Assembly: GCF_014204325.1 (NCBI RefSeq)
Contig: NZ_JACHKT010000022.1
Coordinates: forward strand, 1 to 64,000
Reading direction: 5' to 3'
Source: Arcicella rosea
Lineage (GTDB): Bacteria > Bacteroidota > Bacteroidia > Cytophagales > Spirosomataceae
DNA: 64,000 nt
Under the pieces are notes generated by a model. That model searched no databases. It had not been told where the DNA came from and was given only the letters and a program-made list of their open reading frames with translations. Position numbers and translations under genes: made by a program. Position 1 is the stretch's first letter; each line of letters starts with the position of its first letter. Shown here piece by piece: positions 1 to 8,394 of this stretch.

Positions 1-161
1 TTGATGATTTTTCTCATCCTTAAAGGCTGTTTTGATGCTTGGTCGCTCAAATTTCAGCCTTTTTGTTTTCAAGAACAAAATCTTCGGGTAGAGTAAAAAT
101 GTCATTGTTGGTTTGCAATGTTTTCATTTATAGCGTTTTATAGAATTTTGTAAATGAAAAT

Positions 162-198
162 CTCATAATTCATAATTCAAAACTCATAATTCACTCAC
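162..198. repeat. Degenerate short tandem repeat (ATAATTCA-like) at the aceB stop codon
   Basis: The first 194 bases hold no gene that can be supported. Their right end is a run of near-identical units of the form CATAATTCA / AACTCATAATTCACTC, which continues into the malate synthase stop codon (195-197, minus strand). Similar degenerate units occur at 32700-32760, 38245-38279, 60773-60810 and 61510-61542, so this is probably one dispersed family of short repeats. No function can be read from the sequence. Confidence 0.5.
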
Positions 199-1817
199 AC
201 TGTTTCTACTTCTTCTGTTGCCAAAAGCGTTGTATATGCCTCTGTGGTGAGGAATAAATCAAAGTTTTCTTGCGTAACGAGTTTGTCGAAAAGATTGATA
301 GCATCGAAGAATTTTCCGTTAAAGTACTGTTCATCGCCTACCATATCTTTGATTTTCTGGATTTCGTCAGCCAATAAAAACTTAAACATCGAAATATCAA
401 TCGTTACGCCATAATAGGTTTTTGCTTTGTGGTGAATCCACTGCCAAAGTTGAGCTCTCGAAATTTCGGCAGTCGCTGCATCTTCCATCAAGTTGTGAAT
501 GGCTGCCGCACCGATTCCTCTCAACCATGATTCAATGTATAAAATGCCTACTTGTATATTCATTCTAATACCTGCATCGGTAATTGAAGCGTCTGGAATG
601 TTAAAATTGGTCAATTCTGAGGCTTGAATTACTTCGTTTTCAAGTAAAATATGTTTTTGATTCGGTTTGTCTCCTAAAGCTTCATTGAACGGAATCAATG
701 CCACAGCTACTAAGTCTGGATGTGCCACCCAAGTACCATCAAAACCCGTTTTGGCTTCTAATTCTTTATCGGCATTTACTTTCTCGAAAGCAAGTTTATT
801 AATATTTTCGTCCTTACGGCTTGGAATATACGCAGACATTCCGCCCATGGCATGAGCTTTTCTTCTATGACAAGTTTTTACTAAAAGTTTAGCATAAGCT
901 CGCATAAATGGCACTGACATTGTTACTTGCGAACGGTCGGGCAAGATGCAGTCTGAAAAACGATGGAATTTTTTGATACACGAGAAAATATAATCCCAAC
1001 GTCCAGCATTCAAGCCTGCAATGTGTTGGCGGAGTTCGTACAAAATTTCGTCCATTTCAAAAGCTCCCGTAATGGTTTCAATCAAAACGGTTACTTTAAC
1101 CGTGCCTTGTGGCATTTCTATTGCTTCTTGTGCGAAAATAAATACTTCGTTCCAAAGTCTTGCTTCGAGGTGACTTTCCATTTTTGGAAGATAAAAGTAT
1201 GGACCACTTCCACGTTTTACCAATTCCCAAGCATTATGAAAAAAGAATAAACCAAAGTCAAAAAGGGAAGCTGAAATTGGTTCTCCGTTAATCAAAACAT
1301 GGTTTTCTTCCATGTGCCAACCTCTTGGACGTACTTTTAAAACCGCTACTTGTTCTTTCAATCCATAGAATTTTCCGTTTTCTGCGGTGAAATCTATTTG
1401 TTTTCTGATGGCATCGTACAAATTGATTTGTCCGTCTAAAACATTATTCCAAGAAGGCGTATTGGCATCTTCAAAATCTGCCATGAATACTTTTGCACCT
1501 GAGTTCAGGGCATTAATCACCATTCTGCGGTCAACTGGGCCAGTAATTTCAGTTCTCCTGTCTTGTAAATCGTTAGGAATAGGAGCAACCGACCAGTCGG
1601 CTTCACGAATGGCTTTTGTATTATTTAAGAAATCTAATTTTTTACCGTGGTTGATTTCCTCTTGCAATGACTCACGATTTTGTAAAAGTTTTTTCCTTTG
1701 TTTATTAAATATTCTGTGGAGGTCTCTCACGAAAGTCAAGGCTTCATTCGTGAGAATTGCTTCGTAGGGTAATGTTATTTCTGGTAATAGCACTACGCCT
1801 TCAATTGGCTTTATCAT
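195..1817 (-). CDS. aceB: Malate synthase A (glyoxylate shunt)
   Basis: This enzyme condenses glyoxylate with acetyl-CoA to give malate, the second step of the glyoxylate shunt, needed for growth on acetate and other C2 sources. The protein is about 540 aa, the usual length for the A isoform. Visible family signatures are the VRPRGWH segment, LIETI, and GRWDYIFS in the TIM barrel, followed by the MGGMSAYIPSR and GTWVAHPDL segments. The frame is open a further 37 codons upstream, but that extension is low-complexity and lies in the promoter region. The start chosen is therefore the MIKPIEG methionine at 1815-1817. The gene is divergent from the ScfR-like regulator at 2169, and two identical palindromes lie between them, so control by that regulator is likely. 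The partner isocitrate lyase is not in the window. Confidence 0.96.
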   Translation of the reverse strand: MIKPIEGVVLLPEITLPYEAILTNEALTFVRDLHRIFNKQRKKLLQNRESLQEEINHGKKLDFLNNTKAIREADWSVAPIPNDLQDRRTEITGPVDRRMVINALNSGAKVFMADFEDANTPSWNNVLDGQINLYDAIRKQIDFTAENGKFYGLKEQVAVLKVRPRGWHMEENHVLINGEPISASLFDFGLFFFHNAWELVKRGSGPYFYLPKMESHLEARLWNEVFIFAQEAIEMPQGTVKVTVLIETITGAFEMDEILYELRQHIAGLNAGRWDYIFSCIKKFHRFSDCILPDRSQVTMSVPFMRAYAKLLVKTCHRRKAHAMGGMSAYIPSRKDENINKLAFEKVNADKELEAKTGFDGTWVAHPDLVAVALIPFNEALGDKPNQKHILLENEVIQASELTNFNIPDASITDAGIRMNIQVGILYIESWLRGIGAAAIHNLMEDAATAEISRAQLWQWIHHKAKTYYGVTIDISMFKFLLADEIQKIKDMVGDEQYFNGKFFDAINLFDKLVTQENFDLFLTTEAYTTLLATEEVETV

Positions 1818-1955
1818 GGTTTTATTTTGTTTTGTTAAAATTGCTATACTTCTCTTAATGTTTAGGCTATTCTTTGAGCTATACAGTTTAGTTTTTGATA
1901 GGTATAAGTGTTTGTTTTTCTGATACAAACATAATATTGCGAAAAATATAAAACA

Positions 1956-1969
1956 AGCGAAATTTCGCT
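1956..1969. promoter_or_regulatory. Palindromic operator, copy 1 (AGCGAAATTTCGCT)
   Basis: This is a perfect 14-bp palindrome embedded in a 23-bp block (1950-1972) that is repeated exactly at 2085-2107. It lies about 140 bp upstream of the malate synthase start. It is a probable binding site for the adjacent ScfR/RamB-like regulator; the binding assignment is inference. Confidence 0.7.
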
Positions 1970-2090
1970 AAATTAAGAATACATGAGTTTCTATTGTAAA
2001 GTTTATATGTATTATTGATAAAGTTGAATTAATGACAGAAAGGTACTCCTTTTTTGGATTTTAGTATGAGTTGATTAGTTTTTGAAAACA

Positions 2091-2104
2091 AGCGAAATTT
2101 CGCT
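2091..2104. promoter_or_regulatory. Palindromic operator, copy 2 (AGCGAAATTTCGCT)
   Basis: This is the second exact copy of the 14-bp palindrome, centred 135 bp from the first. It ends 15 bases before the -33 element of the regulator's own promoter (2120-2152), a position suited to autoregulation. Confidence 0.7.
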
Positions 2105-2119
2105 AAAAATATTTTTTTG

Positions 2120-2152
2120 TTTGTTCGTTATAGATAAATATCATTAGCTTTG
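2120..2152 (+). promoter_or_regulatory. Bacteroidota-type promoter of the ScfR-like regulator
   Basis: TTTG at 2120-2123 and TAGCTTTG at 2145-2152 are separated by 21 bp. This matches the Bacteroidota -33/-7 consensus TTTG-N19/21-TAnnTTTG. Transcription would start near 2159, leaving a leader of only about 10 nt before the ATG at 2169. Confidence 0.6.
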
Positions 2153-2168
2153 TAAAAATTATATAGCT

Positions 2169-3659
2169 ATGAGCGTTAACAGTGATAAAGTAAAAATAAT
2201 ATTCGGTCTTAAAATCAGACAATTGCGTTTGGATAAAAAACTTTCTTTGAGCGAGGTTGCCGAAAAATCAAGCCTTTCTATTTCTTACTTAAATGAGATT
2301 GAAAAAGGAAAAAAGTATCCTAAAACCGAAAAAATAATGGCTTTGTCAGAAGCCTTAGAAATTGATTATGATTCACTCGTTTCTTTGAAATTGAGTAAGC
2401 AATTGGAGCCAATAGCCGAATTGCTAAATTCTAATATTTTAACAGAATTACCTTTAGAAATCTTTGGCGTTGAACCTTCCGACTTCATCGAGTTGATGTC
2501 TGAAGCTCCTGCTAAAATCAGTGCATTTATCAGTACGATTATTGAAATTAGTCGTAATTACGATATGCGTGTGGAGCAGTTTTACTTTTCGGTATTGCGT
2601 TCCTATCAAGAAATGTATGATAATTACTTTGAAGATTTAGAACAATCCGCACAGCAATTCAGAAAGCTTTTTGAAATTTCAGCCACTACTTCGCCCAATG
2701 AAAAACTGTTGGCGGAAATCTTAGAAAATTTTTATGGCTATCATATTGAAGAATTTTCAAAAGAAGAACAACCTGAACTTGTTACAATTCGCTCGGTTTA
2801 TAATCCATCTACTTCTAAATTGTTGATAAATAAAGATTTAAGTACTGAGCAAAAGACTTTTACTTATGGTCGTGAAATTGGTTATCAATTTTTACAGCTT
2901 AAAAAACGTTCGTTCATCTCGTCGGTAATTGAAGTAGATTCTTTTGAACAAGTACTTAATAATTTCAAAGCTTCGTATTTCGCTGGTGCAATTTTGATTA
3001 ACAAAGACATTCTGATAGACAGGCTAACGTATTTCTTCGCATCGCCAAAATGGGATGAAAATATGTTTTTGAGTATCATGCGTTTGTTTAACGTTACTCC
3101 AGAAGTATTTATGCACAGGTTGTCGAATTTGATGACCAGTCATTTCAAGATTAATAATCTTTTCTTCTTACGTTTTAATAATCAGATTGATGACGATTTA
3201 TTTTATCTAACCAAGGAAATGCACTTGGCAAAATTACATACGCCACACGGAACGGCTTTGAATGAACATTACTGTAGAAGGTGGATGTCGTTAACGATAT
3301 TGAAGGATTTAGAGAAAATCCAGAAAGAAAAAGGCTATGATGCAGAGGAGGTTTTGTGTAAAGCACAAGTGTCTGAATATATAGATACGGGTAATCATTA
3401 TTTAGTGATTTGTCTGGCAAAGCCATCGCCACCGAATTTGAGAATGAATAGTAGTGTTACTTTGGGTTTTGCGATTGATGATAACCTGAAAAGTATGGCA
3501 CAATTTCTACCAGATTCGTCGCTGATTCATCGAAAAGTAAATGAAACTTGTGAGCGTTGTGGTGCGATTGATTGTGCAGAAAGAATGAAACCACCTTATG
3601 TACTACAAAAAAGACAAGCCAGAGAAAAAATAAAAGAATCGATTGCCAAATTAAGCTAA
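2169..3659 (+). CDS. XRE-family regulator with ScfR (short-chain acyl-CoA sensing) domains
   Basis: The protein is 496 aa. Residues 8-65 form a clear XRE helix-turn-helix (LRLDKKLSLSEVAEKSSLS, then YLNEIEKGKKYP). The rest has the layout of the RamB/ScfR family: an IrrE-like peptidase-fold middle (about 180-320) and a Cys-containing C-terminal domain (CERCGAIDCAERM near 460). Proteins of this family control glyoxylate-shunt, acetate and propionate genes in response to short-chain acyl-CoA. Divergence from malate synthase and the shared twin palindromes fit that role. The middle domain does not show an intact HExxH zinc motif, so it is probably a sensor and not a protease. The ATG at 2169 directly follows a good promoter. 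The inducer is not deducible from the sequence. Confidence 0.85.
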   Translation: MSVNSDKVKIIFGLKIRQLRLDKKLSLSEVAEKSSLSISYLNEIEKGKKYPKTEKIMALSEALEIDYDSLVSLKLSKQLEPIAELLNSNILTELPLEIFGVEPSDFIELMSEAPAKISAFISTIIEISRNYDMRVEQFYFSVLRSYQEMYDNYFEDLEQSAQQFRKLFEISATTSPNEKLLAEILENFYGYHIEEFSKEEQPELVTIRSVYNPSTSKLLINKDLSTEQKTFTYGREIGYQFLQLKKRSFISSVIEVDSFEQVLNNFKASYFAGAILINKDILIDRLTYFFASPKWDENMFLSIMRLFNVTPEVFMHRLSNLMTSHFKINNLFFLRFNNQIDDDLFYLTKEMHLAKLHTPHGTALNEHYCRRWMSLTILKDLEKIQKEKGYDAEEVLCKAQVSEYIDTGNHYLVICLAKPSPPNLRMNSSVTLGFAIDDNLKSMAQFLPDSSLIHRKVNETCERCGAIDCAERMKPPYVLQKRQAREKIKESIAKLS

Positions 3660-3940
3660 GTGTTCTTGGAAAATTAATTAAATCGATTTGAAAAATTTCA
3701 ACCGCTTGAAAATCAAAATCTATAGAAGCTTTTAGGTTTGAAATCTTTGAAATGTACAAGGCTTCACTTGTTTTGTTGTACAAAAAGAATAAAATTTTGA
3801 TATTCTGGATATTTCAGAATATAATTTTGAAATAAAATGATTTTAATCTTTTTTTAGCTTAAAAAATAAGTTTACTCAATGTGTTGTATTGTTGCTTAAT
3901 TGATATATATTTGCTAAATATACTATATCGTATTATTTCT

Positions 3941-4360
3941 ATGAAAAATCCAAATTGTCCTCGTTGTGACTCTCAAAATGTTACGAAAAGTGGTGTTATT
4001 AAAGAGAAACAACGTTTTAAATGTAAAGACTGTAATTATAATTTTACAGTTGAAAAACTAGGAAAAGGTATTTCGACATATTATGTCATAAAGGCTCTAC
4101 AATTGTACATTGAAGGAGTAAGTTATCGTGAAATTGAGCGACTTTTGGGGGTTTCACATGTATCGGTTATGAATTGGGTGAAAAAATATCAAATCAAAAT
4201 ACCTAAAAATTCTGATTATTATCCTACCTATAAAATTATGAATCATAAAGAGTTAGCAGCTTTTTATGCAGACAGAGAGAATTTGAGGGATTCGGGAATG
4301 ATTGTAACTGAGCTTGGTGATAAGTTTATGTTGATAAAGTGGGAACGCTTAAAACATTAA
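3941..4360 (+). CDS. Solo IS1/InsA-like zinc-ribbon helix-turn-helix protein
   Basis: The protein is 139 aa. The N-terminus has a four-cysteine zinc ribbon (CPRCDSQNV ... FKCKDCNYNF), as in the InsA protein of IS1-type elements. A helix-turn-helix follows (residues about 50-85, SYREIERLLGVSHVSVMNWVKKY). There is no DDE catalytic domain after it, and no inverted repeats or second transposase frame are visible around it. The C-terminal 50 residues are unrelated to InsA. The ATG at 3941 is preferred over an in-frame ATG 20 codons upstream, because the upstream part is hydrophobic and low complexity. It sits alone and is followed by a strong terminator. It is either a domesticated DNA-binding protein or an IS remnant; I favour a domesticated regulator, perhaps of the porin/transporter genes next to it. 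Confidence 0.75.
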   Translation: MKNPNCPRCDSQNVTKSGVIKEKQRFKCKDCNYNFTVEKLGKGISTYYVIKALQLYIEGVSYREIERLLGVSHVSVMNWVKKYQIKIPKNSDYYPTYKIMNHKELAAFYADRENLRDSGMIVTELGDKFMLIKWERLKH

Positions 4361-4393
4361 TGATTTTGATATTGAAAAAATATACTAAATATA

Positions 4394-4431
4394 TAAAAAA
4401 GGGTTCAGGAAAATATTCTGAACCCTTTTTT
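4394..4431 (+). terminator. Rho-independent terminator after the InsA-like gene
   Basis: An 8-bp stem GGGTTCAG/CTGAACCC (4401-4408 with 4418-4425) is flanked by A6 and T6 tracts. Confidence 0.85.
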
Positions 4432-4580
4432 ATATTTAGCTATACTTAAATAGCATTGCTATATCAAAGCTATTGACAGTATAGTTTTTTTTGTGACCTT
4501 TGGATTGTACTTGTGCAATAAAAACATGTTAAAGTACAAATGAGAAGCAAGACAAAACAAAACCACAAAAAACCATTGCC

Positions 4581-6032
4581 ATGATAAAAACAGTGATAAT
4601 CTGTTTGGTGGGCGGAGCGTTGGCTAGTCCCCAACTTTTTGCTCAACAAGCAAAACCTGCTGAACCGCCAGCAGAGCAAAAAGTAAGTTTATATGGGTTT
4701 ATTAGGAATGACGTTTATTTCAATTCAAGAAGAAACTTAGATTTAAGAGATGGCGTGTTGAATTTGTATCCATTAGATGCAAGCAATTTACCAACAAGGA
4801 CAGGAACAAGCCTGAGTGCTAATCCTAACGATGATGCAAATGCGATTTCTCAGTTGGGATATTCGGCTATTGTAACAAGGTTAGGAGTAAAAATTGGAGG
4901 AATTACCGCTTTTGGGGCTAAAGCATCTGGTATATTGGAAACCGATTTTTTCGGTATATCAAATGGGGCAGCTGGAACATCAGGAGGAGGTACAGAAAAT
5001 TTACTTAGACTCCGTCACGCTTATGTAGCTTTAGATTGGACGAAAAGTCAATTATTGATTGGACAATTTTGGAATCCAAATTTTATTCCAAAGTGTTTCC
5101 CCGGAACAGCGAATTTCAATACTGGCATACCTTTTAATCCTTTTTCGTTTGTGCCGCAGGTGCGTTACACGCACAAACTTGGCAAGGCGATGACGGCTCA
5201 AGGAATGTTGTTTGGATATGATTTGGCTGGCTTTAGCCCCGCAGGAACTTTTGCCGTAGGTACAGGAGTAGATGCCCAAAAATTAACTGGCATTCCTTCT
5301 TTTTCAACACAATTGGGCTTCGAAAATAAGAAAGTACTGGCATCGGTTGGCATTGAAGGAAATGCGATTAGTCCAAGAGTGACCGATACCCAAAATGCAA
5401 GTTCAGGAGTATATGGAGGAACTGGAACAGGAAATGTACAACGTAATATCAATACAAAGATTCTTACGGTTAATTTTTTAGCTTTTGCTAAGTTGACAAG
5501 TACTAATACTACGCTGAAGTTTCATACTACTTATGGGCAAAGCTATACGCAGTATGTAGGAATGGGAGGTTTTGCAGAATATAGAGATGCTACCACAGGC
5601 GAATGGAAGTATGAAGCTCAAAATCAATTGAATATGTGGGGAGAATTTATTTCTACTTCTTCCAAAAAAGTTCAGCCAGCCATTTTTATTGGTTATTTAA
5701 AGAATATGGGATTAGCCAACGCCATTGATGTGAACAAAGTAAAGGCTGGAACTTTGGCTTTTCAAGGAAGAGGAATCAGTACTGCCACTGGGCGTACTTT
5801 TGATGATATGCTAAGAATCTGTCCGAGATTGGATTTTTATTCAGGGAAAATGAAAATCTCTTTTGAATATGAATTATCAATGATGAAATGGGCTGATATA
5901 GACGGAACTGTACCAAATACAGAAGGCATATTGCCAAGCACAGTTTCTTTTAAAGCAGGAACAAGCACTTTGGCAAGACCATTCAATGCAACCAATGGGC
6001 GTTTAGCCGCAGTAATGGTTTATAACTTTTAA
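4581..6032 (+). CDS. Outer-membrane porin-like beta-barrel protein
   Basis: The protein is 483 aa with an N-terminal signal peptide (MIKTVIICLVGGALASPQLFAQ). The rest is a Gly/aromatic-rich sequence of alternating short strands and loops ending in an aromatic residue (...MVYNF), as expected of an outer-membrane barrel. It begins KVSLYGFIRNDVYFN, the usual first strand of this class of Bacteroidota and DcaP-like porins. It lies 52 bp upstream of an MHS symporter and ahead of a shared terminator at 8012-8059. It is therefore likely the outer-membrane entry step for the carboxylate taken up by that symporter. The substrate is not readable from sequence. Confidence 0.8.
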   Translation: MIKTVIICLVGGALASPQLFAQQAKPAEPPAEQKVSLYGFIRNDVYFNSRRNLDLRDGVLNLYPLDASNLPTRTGTSLSANPNDDANAISQLGYSAIVTRLGVKIGGITAFGAKASGILETDFFGISNGAAGTSGGGTENLLRLRHAYVALDWTKSQLLIGQFWNPNFIPKCFPGTANFNTGIPFNPFSFVPQVRYTHKLGKAMTAQGMLFGYDLAGFSPAGTFAVGTGVDAQKLTGIPSFSTQLGFENKKVLASVGIEGNAISPRVTDTQNASSGVYGGTGTGNVQRNINTKILTVNFLAFAKLTSTNTTLKFHTTYGQSYTQYVGMGGFAEYRDATTGEWKYEAQNQLNMWGEFISTSSKKVQPAIFIGYLKNMGLANAIDVNKVKAGTLAFQGRGISTATGRTFDDMLRICPRLDFYSGKMKISFEYELSMMKWADIDGTVPNTEGILPSTVSFKAGTSTLARPFNATNGRLAAVMVYNF

Positions 6033-6084
6033 TACTAACAGTAAAAATATTCACTCAAAATAAACCCCTTATCTAATTAACACT

Positions 6085-7665
6085 ATGAATTCAGTAGAAC
6101 CCACAGTAAAGAAAACATCCACTAAAGCATTGGCTGCCATTATTGGAGCGTCGTCAGTAGGAACACTCATCGAATGGTACGATTTTTATATATTCGGAAG
6201 TTTAGCAACCATTATTTCAACTCAGTTTTTCCCGAAAGATAATCCTACAGCGGCTTTTCTTTCAACATTAGCCACTTTTGCAGCAGGTTTTGTTGTACGT
6301 CCGTTTGGAGCTTTATTTTTTGGTCGTTTAGGCGATTTAATTGGTCGTAAATATACTTTTATGGTTACTCTGGTCTTGATGGGTGGTGCTACATTTGCCA
6401 TCGGTTTAGTGCCAAAGTACGAAACCATTGGTTTTTTTGCACCACTTATTGTATTAGTGCTTAGACTATTACAAGGTTTAGCTCTTGGTGGTGAGTACGG
6501 CGGTGCAGCTACTTATGTGGCAGAACATTCACCAGCAAATGCAAGAGGTTTCTGGACTTCATGGATTCAGATTACGGCTACCGCAGGTTTGTTTATTTCT
6601 TTAGGAGTAATCTTGTTGACCAAAAATTCGATGTCGAAAGAATCTTGGGAAGATTGGGGTTGGAGAATTCCTTTTATGGTTTCAATCATCATGGTGTATG
6701 TTTCGGTACTGATTCGTAAAAATATGTCGGAATCGCCTCTTTTTGCCAAAGCAAAAGCAGAAGGAAAAACATCTACGAACCCGCTAAAAGAATCTTTTGG
6801 AAATAAATTAAACTTCAAATTTGTATTGTTAGCACTTTTTGGAGCAACAATGGGACAAGGTGTAGTTTGGTACACAGGTCAGTTTTATGCACAAACATTC
6901 TTATTAAAAATTATGAATGTTGATTTTGACCAAGCTAATACATTGTTAATCATAGCCTTAATTATGGGAACACCTTTGTTCGTATTTTTTGGTTGGTTAT
7001 CCGATAAAATTGGTCGTAAGCCAATTATGTTAGCAGGTTTGTTGTTGGCTATTTTCGCTTATCGTCCGATTTACGAAAAAATGTATCAAACCGCTAATTT
7101 GAAAAATAAAGAAGAAATCACGGCTCAAACAAAAGTAGAAGTAAATGCAACTTTACTCGCTAATTCAAGTACAGATTCATTAGTTACGACAACGACGAAT
7201 AAAGTTTATACAGACGGAACTACTTATAAAGAAGTAAAAAAACAAACAATTTTAGCAGGAAAAACTGAACAACCAAAAGCAGAAGTAGCGAAAACCGTTA
7301 AAATCAATAATGGTGATTTATGGACACTTATTTGGCTAGTTTTTATACAATTGGTTTTTGTAACGATGGCTTATGGTCCAATTGCGGCTTTCTTGGTAGA
7401 AATGTTTCCAGTAAAAATTCGCTATACTTCAATGTCATTACCATATCATATTGGTAACGGAGTATTCGGTGGCTTGATGCCAGCTATTGCAACGTATTTA
7501 GTAACGAAAGCTAAAGATGCGAATGAAATTGCTGAAAAAGCAGGCGAAGCCATCAAAAATACACAACCATATTTAGAAGGTTTGAATTACCCAATTTTGA
7601 TTGCTGGAGTATGTTTTATAATTGGTCTGTTATATATCAAAGAAGATAGAAGTATCAGGGATTAA
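6085..7665 (+). CDS. MHS-family MFS transporter (metabolite:H+ symporter)
   Basis: The protein is 526 aa with 12 predicted membrane segments. The family signature GTLIEWYDFYIFGSLA is near residue 22. The conserved RPFGALFFGRLGDLIGRK loop between TM2 and TM3 and a second copy (GWLSDKIGRKP) after TM8 are also present. MHS members import organic acids, proline/betaine or aromatic acids with protons. The location between a porin and the SSS-kinase/acetyl-CoA synthetase genes argues for a short carboxylate. An unusual hydrophilic, Thr/Lys-rich insertion of about 80 residues (about 330-410) separates TM9 from TM10, making it longer than the usual 430-450 aa. Confidence 0.9.
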   Translation: MNSVEPTVKKTSTKALAAIIGASSVGTLIEWYDFYIFGSLATIISTQFFPKDNPTAAFLSTLATFAAGFVVRPFGALFFGRLGDLIGRKYTFMVTLVLMGGATFAIGLVPKYETIGFFAPLIVLVLRLLQGLALGGEYGGAATYVAEHSPANARGFWTSWIQITATAGLFISLGVILLTKNSMSKESWEDWGWRIPFMVSIIMVYVSVLIRKNMSESPLFAKAKAEGKTSTNPLKESFGNKLNFKFVLLALFGATMGQGVVWYTGQFYAQTFLLKIMNVDFDQANTLLIIALIMGTPLFVFFGWLSDKIGRKPIMLAGLLLAIFAYRPIYEKMYQTANLKNKEEITAQTKVEVNATLLANSSTDSLVTTTTNKVYTDGTTYKEVKKQTILAGKTEQPKAEVAKTVKINNGDLWTLIWLVFIQLVFVTMAYGPIAAFLVEMFPVKIRYTSMSLPYHIGNGVFGGLMPAIATYLVTKAKDANEIAEKAGEAIKNTQPYLEGLNYPILIAGVCFIIGLLYIKEDRSIRD

Positions 7666-7718
7666 GCATTTTAGTATCAAGTTTGAAATTTATTTTAAAA
7701 CATTTTTTCATAAAAGAC

Positions 7719-7943
7719 ATGAACGGAATTAAAAAAATATTAGGTATCGTGTGGATAGTTTTTGGTTTAGCTACCGCTTATTTTGGAATCTTTGAATTGG
7801 GTATTCCTAACTTTACCTCGGGTAAACAAGACGATTTAGTGTTTGGTATCATCGTTATGATTGTACTTACACCAATCATTACTGGAGGATTATTGATTTT
7901 TGGAAAGTATGCTCTTTCTGGGGAATACGATACAGATAACTAG
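7719..7943 (+). CDS. Small two-helix membrane protein
   Basis: The protein is 74 aa with two hydrophobic segments (about 5-25 and 43-65) and a short charged tail. The ATG at 7719 is preferred to the one at 7683, because it directly precedes the first membrane helix and follows a purine-rich AAAAGA stretch. It starts 53 bp after the MHS symporter and before the operon terminator. It is thus co-transcribed and may be a small accessory subunit of that transporter. No catalytic motif is seen. Confidence 0.65.
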   Translation: MNGIKKILGIVWIVFGLATAYFGIFELGIPNFTSGKQDDLVFGIIVMIVLTPIITGGLLIFGKYALSGEYDTDN

Positions 7944-8011
7944 ATAGAATTGTTAGGTAATTATGCTTTTAGTTTAGGCTATTAGTAGTTTTTAGGGATA
8001 GGTGTTTCAGT

Positions 8012-8059
8012 AAATGTATGCCATTGATGTAAGATATTATACTTGGCATACATTTTTTT
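8012..8059 (+). terminator. Terminator of the porin-symporter operon
   Basis: A 12-bp perfect stem AAATGTATGCCA / TGGCATACATTT (8012-8023 with 8044-8055) has a 20-nt loop and runs into a T7 tract. Confidence 0.75.
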
Positions 8060-8178
8060 AATGTCATATCTATAAATTCTTAGCAAGTATAGTTCTTTCT
8101 TTCTGAGAAGAGTTAAATTTTTACCTTAAATTGTGATAAAATTTGGTACATATTTAAAGTTAAAATCTTTTATCATTC

Positions 8179-8394
8179 ATGAAAGAAAAGTTAAAAAATC
8201 AAAAGCTTTTGGTACTAGGAATCGTATTTATGATTCTTTTTAACTTTCCTATTTTGTCGATTGTCAATCATGATACAAAGATTAAAGGTATTCCAACACT
8301 TTATTTTTATGTTTTTGTAATTTGGATATTATTCATTGGTATAATTTACTGGAGCGTCCGTAACGAAGAGCAAGAAATTAATAAAGATGAATAG
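8179..8394 (+). CDS. Small two-helix partner of the SSS-histidine kinase (DUF3311-like)
   Basis: The protein is 71 aa. Two membrane helices (about 10-28 and 42-61) flank a KGIPTLYFY turn, a layout like the small partners (DUF3311/DUF485 types) encoded beside sodium:solute symporters. Its last eight bases overlap the start of the SSS-kinase (ATG at 8387), so the two are translationally coupled. It is inferred to be a subunit needed for transport or sensing by the fusion protein. Confidence 0.7.
   Translation: MKEKLKNQKLLVLGIVFMILFNFPILSIVNHDTKIKGIPTLYFYVFVIWILFIGIIYWSVRNEEQEINKDE

Noticed and set aside
963-1250. Plus-strand frames inside the malate synthase gene
   Set aside because: They are antisense to a full-length conserved enzyme and have no domain or promoter of their own.
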